A DNA stretch of 64,000 bases from Paragorgia papillata (lineage: Eukaryota > Cnidaria > Anthozoa > Scleralcyonacea > Coralliidae): positions 1-64,000 of the forward strand of contig JAWNZC010000282.1 in the NCBI GenBank assembly GCA_035771165.1, read 5' to 3'. The notes beneath the pieces are model-generated. The model was given only the letters and a program-made list of their open reading frames with translations. It was not told where the DNA came from and did not search any database. Below, one piece after another: positions 1 through 10,623 of the stretch. The stretch's first letter is position 1. Each line of letters starts with the position of its first letter. Made by a program: the position numbers and the translations under genes.

Positions 1-3000
1 CCAGATCTGGTTCAAGAGTTATTCGCTTTTAAAGCGAGACGCCAAACTGTCTATTGACAAGCGTTGCTAAAATAGAACACTTGATTATTTAATTGTCGGG
101 ACATAGTCTTGAGGGAAAGATTTCGATGCGTTCTTATAATTTTAACCGGCTTTCCTATATATCAAAATGAAGCTCATTCTATCACTCTTTATGGCCCAAG
201 AAAAATTAGAAGTGGCCCAGATCTGGTTCAAGAGTTATTCGCTTTTAAAGCGAGACGCCCAACTGTCAATTGCACAGCGCGCTAAAAATAGAAAATCTTT
301 ATTAAAATTTCGGGACATAGTCTTGGGGAATTATTTTCGTTCGGTGATTTAAAAGATTTCGATGGCTTTTTTTGATATTAACCGGCTTTCCTATATGTCA
401 AATTGAAGCTCATTCTATGCTCTTGCTGGCCCAAGAAAAATTAGAAGTGGCCCAGATCTGGTTCAAGAGTTATTCGCTTTTAAAGTGAGACACCCAACCT
501 GTCAATTACACAGCGCGCTAAAAATCGAAAACTTTATTTCACGACATAGCCTTTGGGGGAGAGATTTCGATGGCTTCGGTTATTTTTAACCGGCTTTCCT
601 ATATACTAAATTGAAGCTAAATCGATCTTCTTGCTGGCCCAAGAAAAATTAGAAGTGGCCCAGATTTGGTTCAAGAGTTGTTCGCTTTTAAAGCAAGAAG
701 CCCAAACTGTCAATTACATCGCGCCGGAAACAGAAATCTTTATTAATTGTACTTGCCGACATAGTCTTTGGGGGGAAAATTTCGATGGCTTCTGTTAACT
801 TTAACCAGCTTTCCTATATATCAAATTGAAGCTCATTATATCGTCTTGCTGGCCCAAGAAAAATTAGAAGTGGCCCAGATCTGGTTTAAGAGTTATTCGC
901 TTTTAAAGCGAGACGCCCAAACTGTCAATTGCACAGCGCGCTAAAAATAGAACACTTTATTAACTATATTTCACGACATAGCCTTTGGGGGAGAGATTTC
1001 GATGGCTTCGGTTATTTTTAACCGGCTTTCCTATATACGAAATTGAAGCTAAATCGATCCTTCTTGCTGGCCCAAGAAAAAATTAGAAGTGGCCCAGATC
1101 TGGTTCAAGAGTTGTTCGCTTTTAAAGCAATGAAGCCCAAACTGTCAATTACATCGCGCCGGAAACAGAAATCTTTATTAATTGTAGTTGCCAGCATAGT
1201 CTTTGGGGGGAAAATTTCGATGGCTTCTGTTAACTTTAACCAGCTTTCCTATATATCAAATTGAAGCTCATTATATCGTCTTGCTGGCCCAAGAAAAATT
1301 AGAAGTGGCCCAGATCTGGTTTAAGAGTTATTCGCATAAGCCAATACTGTGAAGGTATCACCACATTCACTTGGGGGGAAAATTTCGATGCGTTCTTTTA
1401 ATTTTAACCGGCTTTCCTATATATCAAAATGAAGCTCATTCTATCCTCTTGCTGGCCCAAGAAAAATTAGAAGTGGCCCAGATCTGGTTCAAGAGTTATT
1501 CGCTTTTAAAGGGAGGACGCCCAAACTGTCAAATTACACAGCGCGCTAAAAATAGAACAATTTATTATTTAATTCGTCGGGATAGTCTTGGGGGGGAAAA
1601 TTTCGAAGGGTTATTTTAATTTTTAACCGGCTTTCCTATATACCAAAATGAAGCTCATTCTATCCTCTTTCTGGCCCAAGAAAAATTAGAAGTGGCCCAG
1701 ATCTGGTTCAAGAGTTGTTCGCTTATAAAGCAAGAAGCCCAAACTGTCAATTGCACAGCGCGCTAAAAAATAGAACACTTGATTATTAAATTCGTCGGGA
1801 TAGTCTTGGGGAAAGATTTCGATGGCTTTTTTTGATATTAACCGGCTTTCCTATATGTCAAATTGAAGCTCATTCTATGCTCTTGCTGGCCCAAGAAAAA
1901 TTAGAAGTGGCCCAGATCTGGTTTAAGAGTTATTCGCTTTTAAAGCGAGACGCCCAAACTGTCAATTGCACAGCGCGCTAAATATAGAACACTTTATTAA
2001 CTATATTTCACGACATAGCCTTTGGGGGAGAGATTTCGATGGCTTCGGTTATTTTTAACCGGCTTTCCTATATACGAAATTGAAGCTAAATCGATCTTCT
2101 TGCTGGCCCAAGAAAAATTAGAAGTGGCCCAGATCTGGTTCAAGAGTTGTTCGCTTTTAAAGCAAGAAGCCCAAACTGTCAATTACATCGCGCCGGAAAC
2201 AGAAATCTTTATTAATTGTAGTTGCCAGCATACTCTTTGGGGGGTGGTAAATTTCGATGGCTTCTGTTAACTTTAAACCAGCTTTCCTATATATCAAATT
2301 GAAGCTCATTATATGGTCTTGCTGGCCCAAGAAAAATTAGAAGTGGCCCAGATCTGGTTTAAGAGTTATTCGCATAAGCCAAAACTGTGAAGGTATCACC
2401 ACATTCACTTGGGGGGAAAATTTCGATGCGTTCTTTTAATTTTAACCGGCTTTCCTATATATCAAAATGAAGCTCATTCTATCCTCTTTCTGGCCCAAGA
2501 AAAATTAGAAGTGGCCCAGATCTGGTTCAAGAGTTATTCGCTTTTAAAGCGAGACGCCCAAACTGTCAATTGCACAGCGCGCTAAAAATAGAACACTTGA
2601 TTATTAAATTCGTCGGGATAGTCTTGGGGAAAGATTTCGATGGCTTTTTTTGATATTAACCGGCTTTCCTATATGTCAAATTGAAGCTCATTCTATGCTC
2701 TTGCTGGCCCAAGAAAAATTAGAAGTGGCCCAGATCTGGTTCAAGAGTTATTCGCTTTTAAAGTGAGACGCCCAACCTGTCAATTACACAGCGCGCTAAA
2801 AATCGAAAACTTTATTTCACGACATAGCCTTTGGGGGAGAGATTTCGATGGCTTCGGTTATTTTTAACCGGCTTTCCTATATACTAAATTGAAGCTAAAT
2901 CGATCTTCTTGCTGGCCCAAGAAAAATTAGAAGTGGCCCAGATTTGGTTCAAGAGTTGTTCGCTTTTAAAGCAAGAAGCCCAAACTGTCAATTACATCGC

Positions 3001-6000
3001 AGCCGGAAACAGAAATCTTTATTAATTGTACTTGCCGACATAGTCTTTGGGGGAAAATTTCGATGGCTTCTGTTAACTTTAACCAGCTTTCCTATATATC
3101 AAATTGAAGCTCATTATATCGTCTTGCTGGCCCAAGAAAAATTAGAAGTGGCCCAGATCTGGTTTAAGAGTTATTCGCTTTTAAAGCGAGACGCCCAAAC
3201 TGTCAATTGCACAGCGCGCTAAAAATAGAACACTTTATTAACTATATTTCACGACATAGCCTTTGGGGGAGAGATTTCGATGGCTTCGGTTATTTTTAAC
3301 CGGCTTTCCTATATACGAAATTGAAGCTAAATCGATCTTCTTGCTGGCCCAAGAAAAAATTAGAAGTGGCCCAGATCTGGTTCAAGAGTTGTTCGCTTTT
3401 AAAGCAAGAAGCCCAAACTGTCAATTACATCGCGCCGGAAACAGAAATCTTTATTAATTGTAGTTGCCAGCATAGTCTTTGGGGGGAAAATTTCGATGGC
3501 TTCTGTTAACTTTAACCAGCTTTCCTATATATCAAATTGAAGCTCATTATATCGTCTTGCTGGCCCAAGAAAAATTAGAAGTGGCCCAGATCTGGTTTAA
3601 GAGTTATTCGCATAAGCCAAAACTGTGAAGGTATCACCACATTCACTTGGGGGGAAAATTTCGATGCGTTCTTTTAATTTTAACCGGCTTTCCTATATAT
3701 CAAAATGTAGCTCATTCTATCCTCTTGCTGGCCCAAGAAAAATTAGAAGTGGCCCAGATCTGGTTCAAGAGTTATTCGCTTTTAAAGCGAGACGCCCAAA
3801 CTGTCAATTACACAGCGCGCTAAAAATAGAACACTTTATTATTTAATTCGTCGGGATAGTCTTGGGGGGAAAATTTCGAAGGGTTATTTTAATTTTAACC
3901 GGCTTTCCTATATACCAAAATGAAGCTCATTCTATCCTCTTTCTGGCCCAAGAAAAATTAGAAGTGGCCCAGATCTGGTTCAAGAGTTGTTCGCTTATAA
4001 AGCAAGAAGCCCAAACTGTCAATTGCACAGCGCGCTAAAAATAGAACACTTGATTATTAAATTCGTCGGGATAGTCTTGGGGAAAGATTTCGATGGCTTT
4101 TTTTGATATTAACCGGCTTTCCTATATGTCAAATTGAAGCTCATTCTATGCTCTTGCTGGCCCAAGAAAAATTAGAAGTGGCCCAGATCTGGTTTAAGAG
4201 TTATTCGCTTTTAAAGCGAGACGCCCAAACTGTCAATTGCACAGCGCGCTAAATATAGAACACTTTATTAACTATATTTCACGACATAGCCTTTGGGGGA
4301 GAGATTTCGATGGCTTCGGTTATTTTTAACCGGCTTTCCTATATACGAAATTGAAGCTAAATCGATCTTCTTGCTGGCCCAAGAAAAATTAGAAGTGGCC
4401 CAGATCTGGTTCAAGAGTTGTTCGCTTTTAAAGCAAGAAGCCCAAACTGTCAATTACATCGCGCCGGAAACAGAAATCTTTATTAATTGTAGTTGCCAGC
4501 ATAGTCTTTGGGGGGGAAATTTCGATGGCTTCTGTTAACTTTAACCAGCTTTCCTATATCAAATTGAAGCTCATTATATCGTCTTGCTGGCCCAAGAAAA
4601 TTAGAAAGTGGCCCAGATCTGGTTTCAAGAGTTATTCGCTTTTAAAGCGAGACGCCCAAACTGTCAATTACACAGCGCGCTAAAAATAGAACACTTTATT
4701 ATTTAATTCGTCGGGATAGTCTTGGGGGGGAAATTTCGAAGGGTTATTTTAATTTTAACCGGCTTTCCTATATACCAAAATGAAGCTCATTCTATCCTCT
4801 TTCTGGCCCAAGAAAAATTAGAAGTGGCCCAGATCTGGTTCAAGAGTTGTTCGCTTATAAAGCAAGAAGCCCAAACTGTCAATTGCACAGCGCGCTAAAA
4901 ATAGAACACTTTATTATTAAATTCGTCGGGATAGTCTTGGGGAAAGATTTCGAGGGCTTTTTTTAATATTAACCGGCTTTCCTATATGTCAAATTGAAGC
5001 TCATTCTATCCTCTTGCTGGCCCAAGAAAAATTAGAAGTGGCCCACATCTGGTTCAAGAGTTATTCGCTTTTAAAGTGAGACGCCCAACCTGTCAATTAC
5101 ACAGCGCGCTAAAAATAGAACACTTTATTAACTATATTTCACGACATAGCCTTTGGGGGAGAGATTTCGATGGCTTCCGGTTATTTTTAACCGGCTTTCC
5201 TATTATACGAAATTGAAGCTAAATCGATCTTCTTGCTGGCCCAAGAAAAATTAGAAGTGGCCCAGATCTGGTTCAAGAGTTGTTCGCTTTTAAAGCAATA
5301 AGCCGAAACTGTCAATTACATCGTGCCGGAAACAGAAATCTTTATTAATTGTAGTTGCCAGCATAGTCTTTGGGGGGAAAATTTCGATGGCTTCTGTTAA
5401 CTTTAACCAGCTTTCCTATATATCAAATTGAAGCTCATTATATCGTCTTGCTGGCCCAAGAAAAATTAGAAGTGGCCCAGATCTGGTTTAAGGGTTATTC
5501 GCATAAGCCAAAACTGTGAAGGTATCACCACATTCACTTGGGGGGAAAATTTCGATGCGTTCTTTTAATTTTAACCGGCTTTCCTATATATCAAAATGAA
5601 GCTCATTCTATCCTCTTGCTGGCCCAAGAAACATTAGAAGTGGCCCAGATCTGGTTCAAGAGTTATTCGCTTTTAAAGCGAGACGCCCAAACTTTCAATT
5701 GCACAGCGCGCTAAAAATAGAACACTTTATTAACTATATTTCACGACATAGCCTTTGGGGGAGAGATTTCGATGGCTTCGGTTATTTTTAACCGGCTTTC
5801 CTATATACGAAATTGAAGCTAAATCGATCTTCTTGCTGGCCCAAGAAAAATTAGAAGTGGCCCAGATTTGGTTCAGGAGTTGTTCGCTTTTAAAGCAAGA
5901 AGCCCAAACTGTCAATTACATCGCGCCGGAAACAGAAATCTTTATTAATTGTACTTGCCGACATAGTCTTTGGGGGGGAAATTTCGATGGCTTCTGTTAA

Positions 6001-6219
6001 CTTTAACCAGCTTTCCTATATATCAAATTGAAGCTCATTATATCGTCTTGCTGGCCCAAGAAAAATTAGAAGTGGCCCAGATCTGGTTTAAGAGTTATTC
6101 GCATAAGCCAAAACTGTGAAGGTATCACCACATTCACTTGGGGGGAAAATTTCGATGCGTTCTTTTAATTTTAACCGGCTTTCCTATATATCAAAATGAA
6201 GCTCATTCTATCCTCTTGC

Positions 6220-6261
6220 TGGCCCAAGAAAAATTAGAAGTGGCCCAAGAAAAATTAGAAG
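6220..6261 (+). repeat. 21-bp tandem duplication inside one monomer
   Basis: The segment starting TGGCCCAAGAAAAATTAGAAG occurs twice back to back (6220-6240 and 6241-6261). Every monomer carries TGGCCCA twice about 21 bp apart, so slippage or crossing over between these short direct repeats explains the extra copy. Confidence 0.85.
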
Positions 6262-8263
6262 TGGCCCAGATCTGTTTCAAGAGTTATTCGCTTTTAAAGT
6301 GAGACGCCCAACCTGTCAATTACACAGCGCGCTAAAAATCGAAAACTTTATTAACTATATTTCACGACATAGCCTTTGGGGGAGAGATTTCGATGGCTTC
6401 GGTTATTTTTAACCGGCTTTCCTATATACGAAATTGAAGCTCAATCTACCTTCTTGCTGGCCCAAGAAAAATTAGAAGTGGCCCAGATTTGGTTCAAGAG
6501 TTGTTCGCTTTTAAAGCAAGAAGCCCAAACTGTCAATTACATCGCGCCGGAAACAGAAATCTTTATTAATTGTACTTGCCGACATAGTCTTTGGGGGGGA
6601 AATTTCGATGGCTTCTGTTAACTTTAACCAGCTTTCCTATATATCAAATTGAAGCTCATTATATCGTCTTGCTGGCCCAAGAAAAATTAGAAGTGGCCCA
6701 CATCTGGTTCAAGAGTTATTCGCTTTTAAAGTGAGACGCCCAAACTGTCAATTACATCGCGCCGGAAACAGAAATCTTTATTAATTGTACTTGCCGACAT
6801 AGTCTTTGGGGGGGAAATTTCGATGGCTTCTGTTAACTTTAACCAGCTTTCCTATATGTCAAATTGAAGCTCATTCTATCCTCTTGCTGGCCCAAGAAAA
6901 ATTAGAAGTGGCCCACATCTGGTTCAAGAGTTATTCGCTTTTAAAGTGAGACGCCCAACCTGTCAATTACACAGCGCGCTAAAAATAGAACACTTTATTA
7001 ACTATATTTCACGACATAGCCTTTGGGGGAGAGATTTCGATGGCTTCGGTTATTTTTAACCGGCTTTCCTATATACGAAATTGAAGCTAAATCGATCTTC
7101 TTGCTGGCCCAAGAAAAATTAGAAGTGGCCCAGATCTGGTTCAAGAGTTGTTCGCTTTTAAAGCAATAAGCCCAAACTGTCAATTACATCGTGCCGGAAA
7201 CAGAAATCTTTATTAATTGTAGTTGCCAGCATAGTCTTTGGGGGGAAAATTTCGATGGCTTCTGTTAACTTTAACCAGCTTTCCTATATATCAAATTGAA
7301 GCTCATTATATCGTCTTGCTGGCCCAAGAAAAATTAGAAGTGGCCCAGATCTGGTTTAAGGGTTATTCACATAAGCCAAAACTGTGAAGGTATCACCACA
7401 TTCACTTGGGGGGAAAATTTCGATGCGTTCTTTTAATTTTAACCGGCTTTCCTATATATCAAAATGAAGCTCATTGTATCCTCTTGCTGGCCCAAGAAAA
7501 ATTAGAAGTGTCCCAGATCTGGTTCAAGAGTTATTCGCTTTTAAAGCGAGACGCCCAAACTGGCAATTGCACAGCGCGCTAAAAATAGAACACTTTATTA
7601 ACTATATTTCACGACATAGCCTTTGGGGGAGAGATTTCGATGGCTTCGGTTATTTTTAACCGGCTTTCCTATATACGAAATTGAAGCTAAATCGATCTTC
7701 TTGCTGGCCCAAGAAAAATTAGAAGTGGCCCAGATCTGGTTCAAGAGTTGTTCGCTTTTAAAGCAAGAAGCCCAAACTGTCAATTACATCGCGCCGGAAA
7801 CAGAAATCTTTATTAATTGTAGTTGCCAGCATAGTCTTTGGGGGGAAAATTTCGATGGCTTCTGTTAACTTTAACCAGCTTTCCTATATATCAAATTGGA
7901 GCTCATTATATCGTCTTGCTGGCCCAAGAAAAATTAGAAGTGGCCCAGATCTGGTTTAAGAGTTATTCGCATAAGCCAAAACTGTGAAGGTATCACCACA
8001 TTCACTTGGGGGGAAAATTTCGATGCGTTCTTTTAATTTTAACCGGCTTTCCTATATATCAAAATGAAGCTCATTCTATCCTCTTGCTGGCCCAAGAAAA
8101 ATTAGAAGTGGCCCAGATCTGGTTTAAGAGTTATTCGCTTTTAAAGCGAGACGCCCAAACTGTCAATTGCACAGCGCGCTAAATATAGAACACTTTATTA
8201 ACTATATTTCACGACATAGCCTTTGGGGGAGAGATTTCGATGGCTTCGGTTATTTTTAACCGG

Positions 8264-8271
8264 CTTTCCTA
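8264..8271. repeat. Left target-site duplication of hAT-type element (CTTTCCTA)
   Basis: CTTTCCTA directly precedes the element and is repeated directly after it at 10616-10623. An 8-bp duplication is the hallmark length for the hAT superfamily. Joining the flanks gives a normal satellite monomer. Confidence 0.93.
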
Positions 8272-8287
8272 CAGGGGCGGATTTAGG
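8272..8287 (+). repeat. hAT-type left terminal inverted repeat
   Basis: CAGGGGCGGATTTAGG pairs with the right end at 10600-10615 with one mismatch (T/C at position 12). Confidence 0.92.
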
Positions 8288-9069
8288 GTACGTCAAACAC
8301 GTCAAGCGACGTACACAAAAATTCTAGACTAATTTATTCCTGAATTAATTAATTAGTTTGAAACAACTTTTAAAAATGTTTTTAAAATTTGAAAAATAAA
8401 TATTCAAGCTTTTAAAAATTTTATATAGATTTTGAAATTTTTGAAATTTTCAAAAATTTCATTTTTGCACGTATTTAGAAAAATCTATCGAGAAAAATGG
8501 CACTCCCAACCAAGAAACGCCCTGGGGACGAGGTTGAATAATTATTTGACCCAGGTGTTCTCTAGCCGAGGACTGAGATCTTGGTCTACTTCATGTAGCC
8601 TGAACGAAACTGTTCATACCGTAGGGTTAGAGAGGGACCTTCATTCACTCCGCATTCACTCCATTTACAAATATGGATAATTTGAGTACGTCAAAATGGC
8701 GGTGTACGTCGAAATAACGAGCACTGATTGGACAAAAAACAGTAGAGGACCGTCAAGGGGTAGTAGGAAGTAGATGTGACTACGTCGGATGTAGAATTAT
8801 TTTGGACGTTCTTGGCTGTTGATTGGCTGGCAAAGGATATTTCGACGTACACTGACTACGGCACGAGTGCAAGACTGCGGCCATAACTAAGCTGCCTGAG
8901 CCTGCACTGACTGACTCGACTTCAATCTTCTGCTTGAGACTGAGTTCGGTTTCGATTATAGCGTCTACGGATGTTACGAAACTTGTAGAGAAACGCTCTA
9001 CAGAGTGAAAACGATGATTTGTTAAAGACGATCTGTTGAGATTTGACAAAGAAACTCCAATCGTGCGAT

Positions 9070-9194
9070 TTTCTCGTTGGTCAAGAGTTTTCGGCGCAAT
9101 TTGGCAGGACATTGTATCGAGATATTGACGCGGAGGCATATATTCCTCAGTATGCTAAATCTGCTTCTGGAAAGAAACCTTGTATTGCTTTAAG
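9070..9194 (+). other. Possible coding remnant with splice-donor-like end in the hAT element
   Basis: One + frame across about 9082-9194 reads without a stop as a plausible protein-like stretch (includes RTLYRDIDAEAYIPQYAKSA) and ends at AAG|GTGAGT, a good donor-like site near 9193. Other frames in the same stretch are also partly open, and I recognise no family. It may be a fragment of an old transposase exon or of a captured gene, or chance. Confidence 0.25.
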
Positions 9195-9691
9195 GTGAGT
9201 GGCATACTATTTTATCCTTTAACCTTGTGCAATCGTGGAAAAGCGTAAATTATTTAAATTAGATGAGATATGTTTCGACTCACGAGTATTTTATGAATAC
9301 ACAATGCAATATATTAATATAATTATTGAGATAATGAGATGTGTTTAGCCAACCATCGCCAATTTTTACAAAAGCATTAACCATACGTTTACTTTAATAA
9401 TCTGATCAACAGTGTTAAATATTGAATTCTAATACCTCTACTCGAACAGTCTGTTTATTTGTTTGGCATTGATGGAAATCCATCAAGATATAGAACCTTC
9501 TGTTCAGCAGGTTATTGATAAATTTTCTGCTGACAGCAGGAGAATTGAACTAATTTAAACATTCTATTCATTTGATGTACTGTATATTTTATTGCAATAA
9601 TTATTAAATACACAATAAATATTTAAAATAAATAAACATTTCAGTAAGAGTATGCAGTCTTTTCTTGTTAATCGGTAGCTACTAGTTAGTA

Positions 9692-10260
9692 TGACCAGGA
9701 TGATGTAGATGTAGAGAGGTGAGCTCCTCTCTATGTCCATGAAATGTCCTATATGGTCTATTTTTCTCTATTCATAATTCTCTCTCATTAGGCGAGTATC
9801 TGGCGCCTCAAAACCAGACAGCTCAGGGTAGATAAGGGGTAAACTATTAGGTAGTAAAGATGACCAGGATGATGTAGAAAGGTGAGCTCCTCTCTATGTC
9901 CATGAAATGTCCTACATGGTCTATTTTTCTCTATTCGTAATTCTTTCTCTTTAGGCGAGTATCTGGCACCTCAAAACCAGACAGCTCAGGGTAGATAAAG
10001 GGTTAAGAATTAAGGTGACCAGGATGATGTAGAGAGGTGAGCTCCTTTCTATGTCCATGAAATGTCCTACATGGTCTATTTTTCTCTATTCGTAATTCTT
10101 TCTCTTTAGGCGAGTATCTGGCGCCTCAAAACCAGACAGCTCAGGGTAGATGAAGGGTTAAGAATTAAGATGACCAGGATGATGTAGAGAGATAAGCTCC
10201 TCTATGTCTAAAAAATGTCCAATATGGTCGATTTACTTAATTACTCTATTCATAATTCTT
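9692..10260 (+). repeat. Minisatellite inside hAT element, about 155-169 bp period, four copies
   Basis: Units begin TGACCAGGATGATGTAGA at 9692, 9861, 10016 and 10171, giving spacings of 169, 155 and 155 bp. Each contains CCATGAAATGTCC, TCTATTTTTCTCTATTC and GCGCCTCAAAACCAGACAGC. The last copy is shortened and more diverged. Internal tandem repeats are common in non-autonomous hAT elements. Confidence 0.9.
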
Positions 10261-10311
10261 CTAATCAGAGAAGAAATTGCTTGGCAGCTAAGGCTAGGGT
10301 GGGGCCTTGGC

Positions 10312-10384
10312 TGTCCATGTCGGATTCACTGTACAACAGTGATTCATAAGCATGCTGATGAGCTCTGACATGGAGCGAATAACA
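10312..10384 (+). ncRNA. Hammerhead-ribozyme-like core, probably degenerate
   Basis: A CTGATGA box at 10355-10361 is followed by a perfect 4-bp stem II (GCTC 10362-10365 with GAGC 10373-10376, 7-nt loop) and then GAA at 10377-10379. This is the conserved core order of a hammerhead ribozyme. Upstream, a GTC cleavage-type triplet (10313-10315) is followed by CATG (10316-10319), which can pair with CATG at 10351-10354 as stem I. Between them lies a 7-bp hairpin TCACTGT/ACAGTGA, giving stem I an internal loop. The base after GAA is T, not the usual A, and stem III is very weak. It is therefore either a decayed ribozyme or a coincidence. Confidence 0.4.
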
Positions 10385-10529
10385 ATTAAAAAAGTGCAAA
10401 ATCGTATTTTTTTAAAAACAATCGTAAAATGTGGTATAAAAAACCCAAATTAAAACTGTAAGATTTTTCTAAAAAATCTTGTCAGAATGCGGGAAATGCC
10501 ATTTCAGGGAGCCAAATTTCAAAAAAATT

Positions 10530-10550
10530 CCGGGGGGGCATGCCCCCCGG
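10530..10550. repeat. GC-rich palindrome near hAT right end
   Basis: A near-perfect inverted repeat centred on GGCATGCC lies about 65 bp from the right end. It could form a strong hairpin in single-stranded DNA or RNA. Confidence 0.8.
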
Positions 10551-10599
10551 ACCCCCCTACAATGCGCAACTTCCGTGTTTTGACGTACACTAAAAAATT

Positions 10600-10615
10600 C
10601 CTAGATCCGCCCCTG
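10600..10615 (-). repeat. hAT-type right terminal inverted repeat
   Basis: CCTAGATCCGCCCCTG is the inverted copy of the left end, differing at one position. Confidence 0.92.
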
Positions 10616-10623
10616 CTTTCCTA
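10616..10623. repeat. Right target-site duplication of hAT-type element (CTTTCCTA)
   Basis: Second copy of the 8-bp target site. The satellite monomer resumes immediately. Confidence 0.93.

Larger units (their letters stand above)
1..8271 (+). repeat. Satellite array, left arm
   Basis: Head-to-tail satellite monomers of about 168-217 bp fill this stretch and continue beyond the window start. Each monomer can be anchored on CTTTCCTATAT, followed by a shared core with TTGCTGGCCCAAG, AGAAGTGGCCCAGAT and AAGAGTTATTCGC, then one of several alternative tails. Class A has a TCGCGCCGGAAACAG tail and is about 215 bp. Class B has CATAAGCCAAAACTGTGAAG and is about 168 bp. Class C has AGCGCGCTAAAAATAG and TTAACTATATTTCACGAC and is about 217 bp. 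Class D has TTCGTCGGGATAGTCTTGG and is about 215 bp. The 61-92 codon open frames here recur in every equivalent monomer on both strands, show no recognisable domain and lack a shared start context. I read them as by-products of sequence identity. The arm ends where a hAT-type element interrupts a class C monomer. Confidence 0.95.
8272..10615. mobile_element. Non-autonomous hAT-type DNA transposon (2344 bp)
   Basis: The element begins CAGGGGCGGATTTAGG and ends with its near-perfect inverted copy CCTAGATCCGCCCCTG (15 of 16 match), flanked by the 8-bp duplication CTTTCCTA. Terminal CAGGGGCGGA-type repeats plus 8-bp duplications are typical of hAT elements. Copies of a GTGTACGTC/GACGTACAC motif lie just inside both ends (near 8300 and 10581) and also internally (near 8702 and 8843). 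These could be subterminal transposase-binding sites. No hAT transposase, BED finger or dimerisation domain is visible in any frame, so the copy is non-autonomous. Its interior is AT-rich at 8330-8460, followed by unique sequence of unknown origin, a minisatellite and a possible ribozyme remnant. Confidence 0.9.

Noticed and set aside
8780..9139. 119-codon - frame in the hAT element
   Set aside because: No transposase motif or recognised family; composition gives no coding support.
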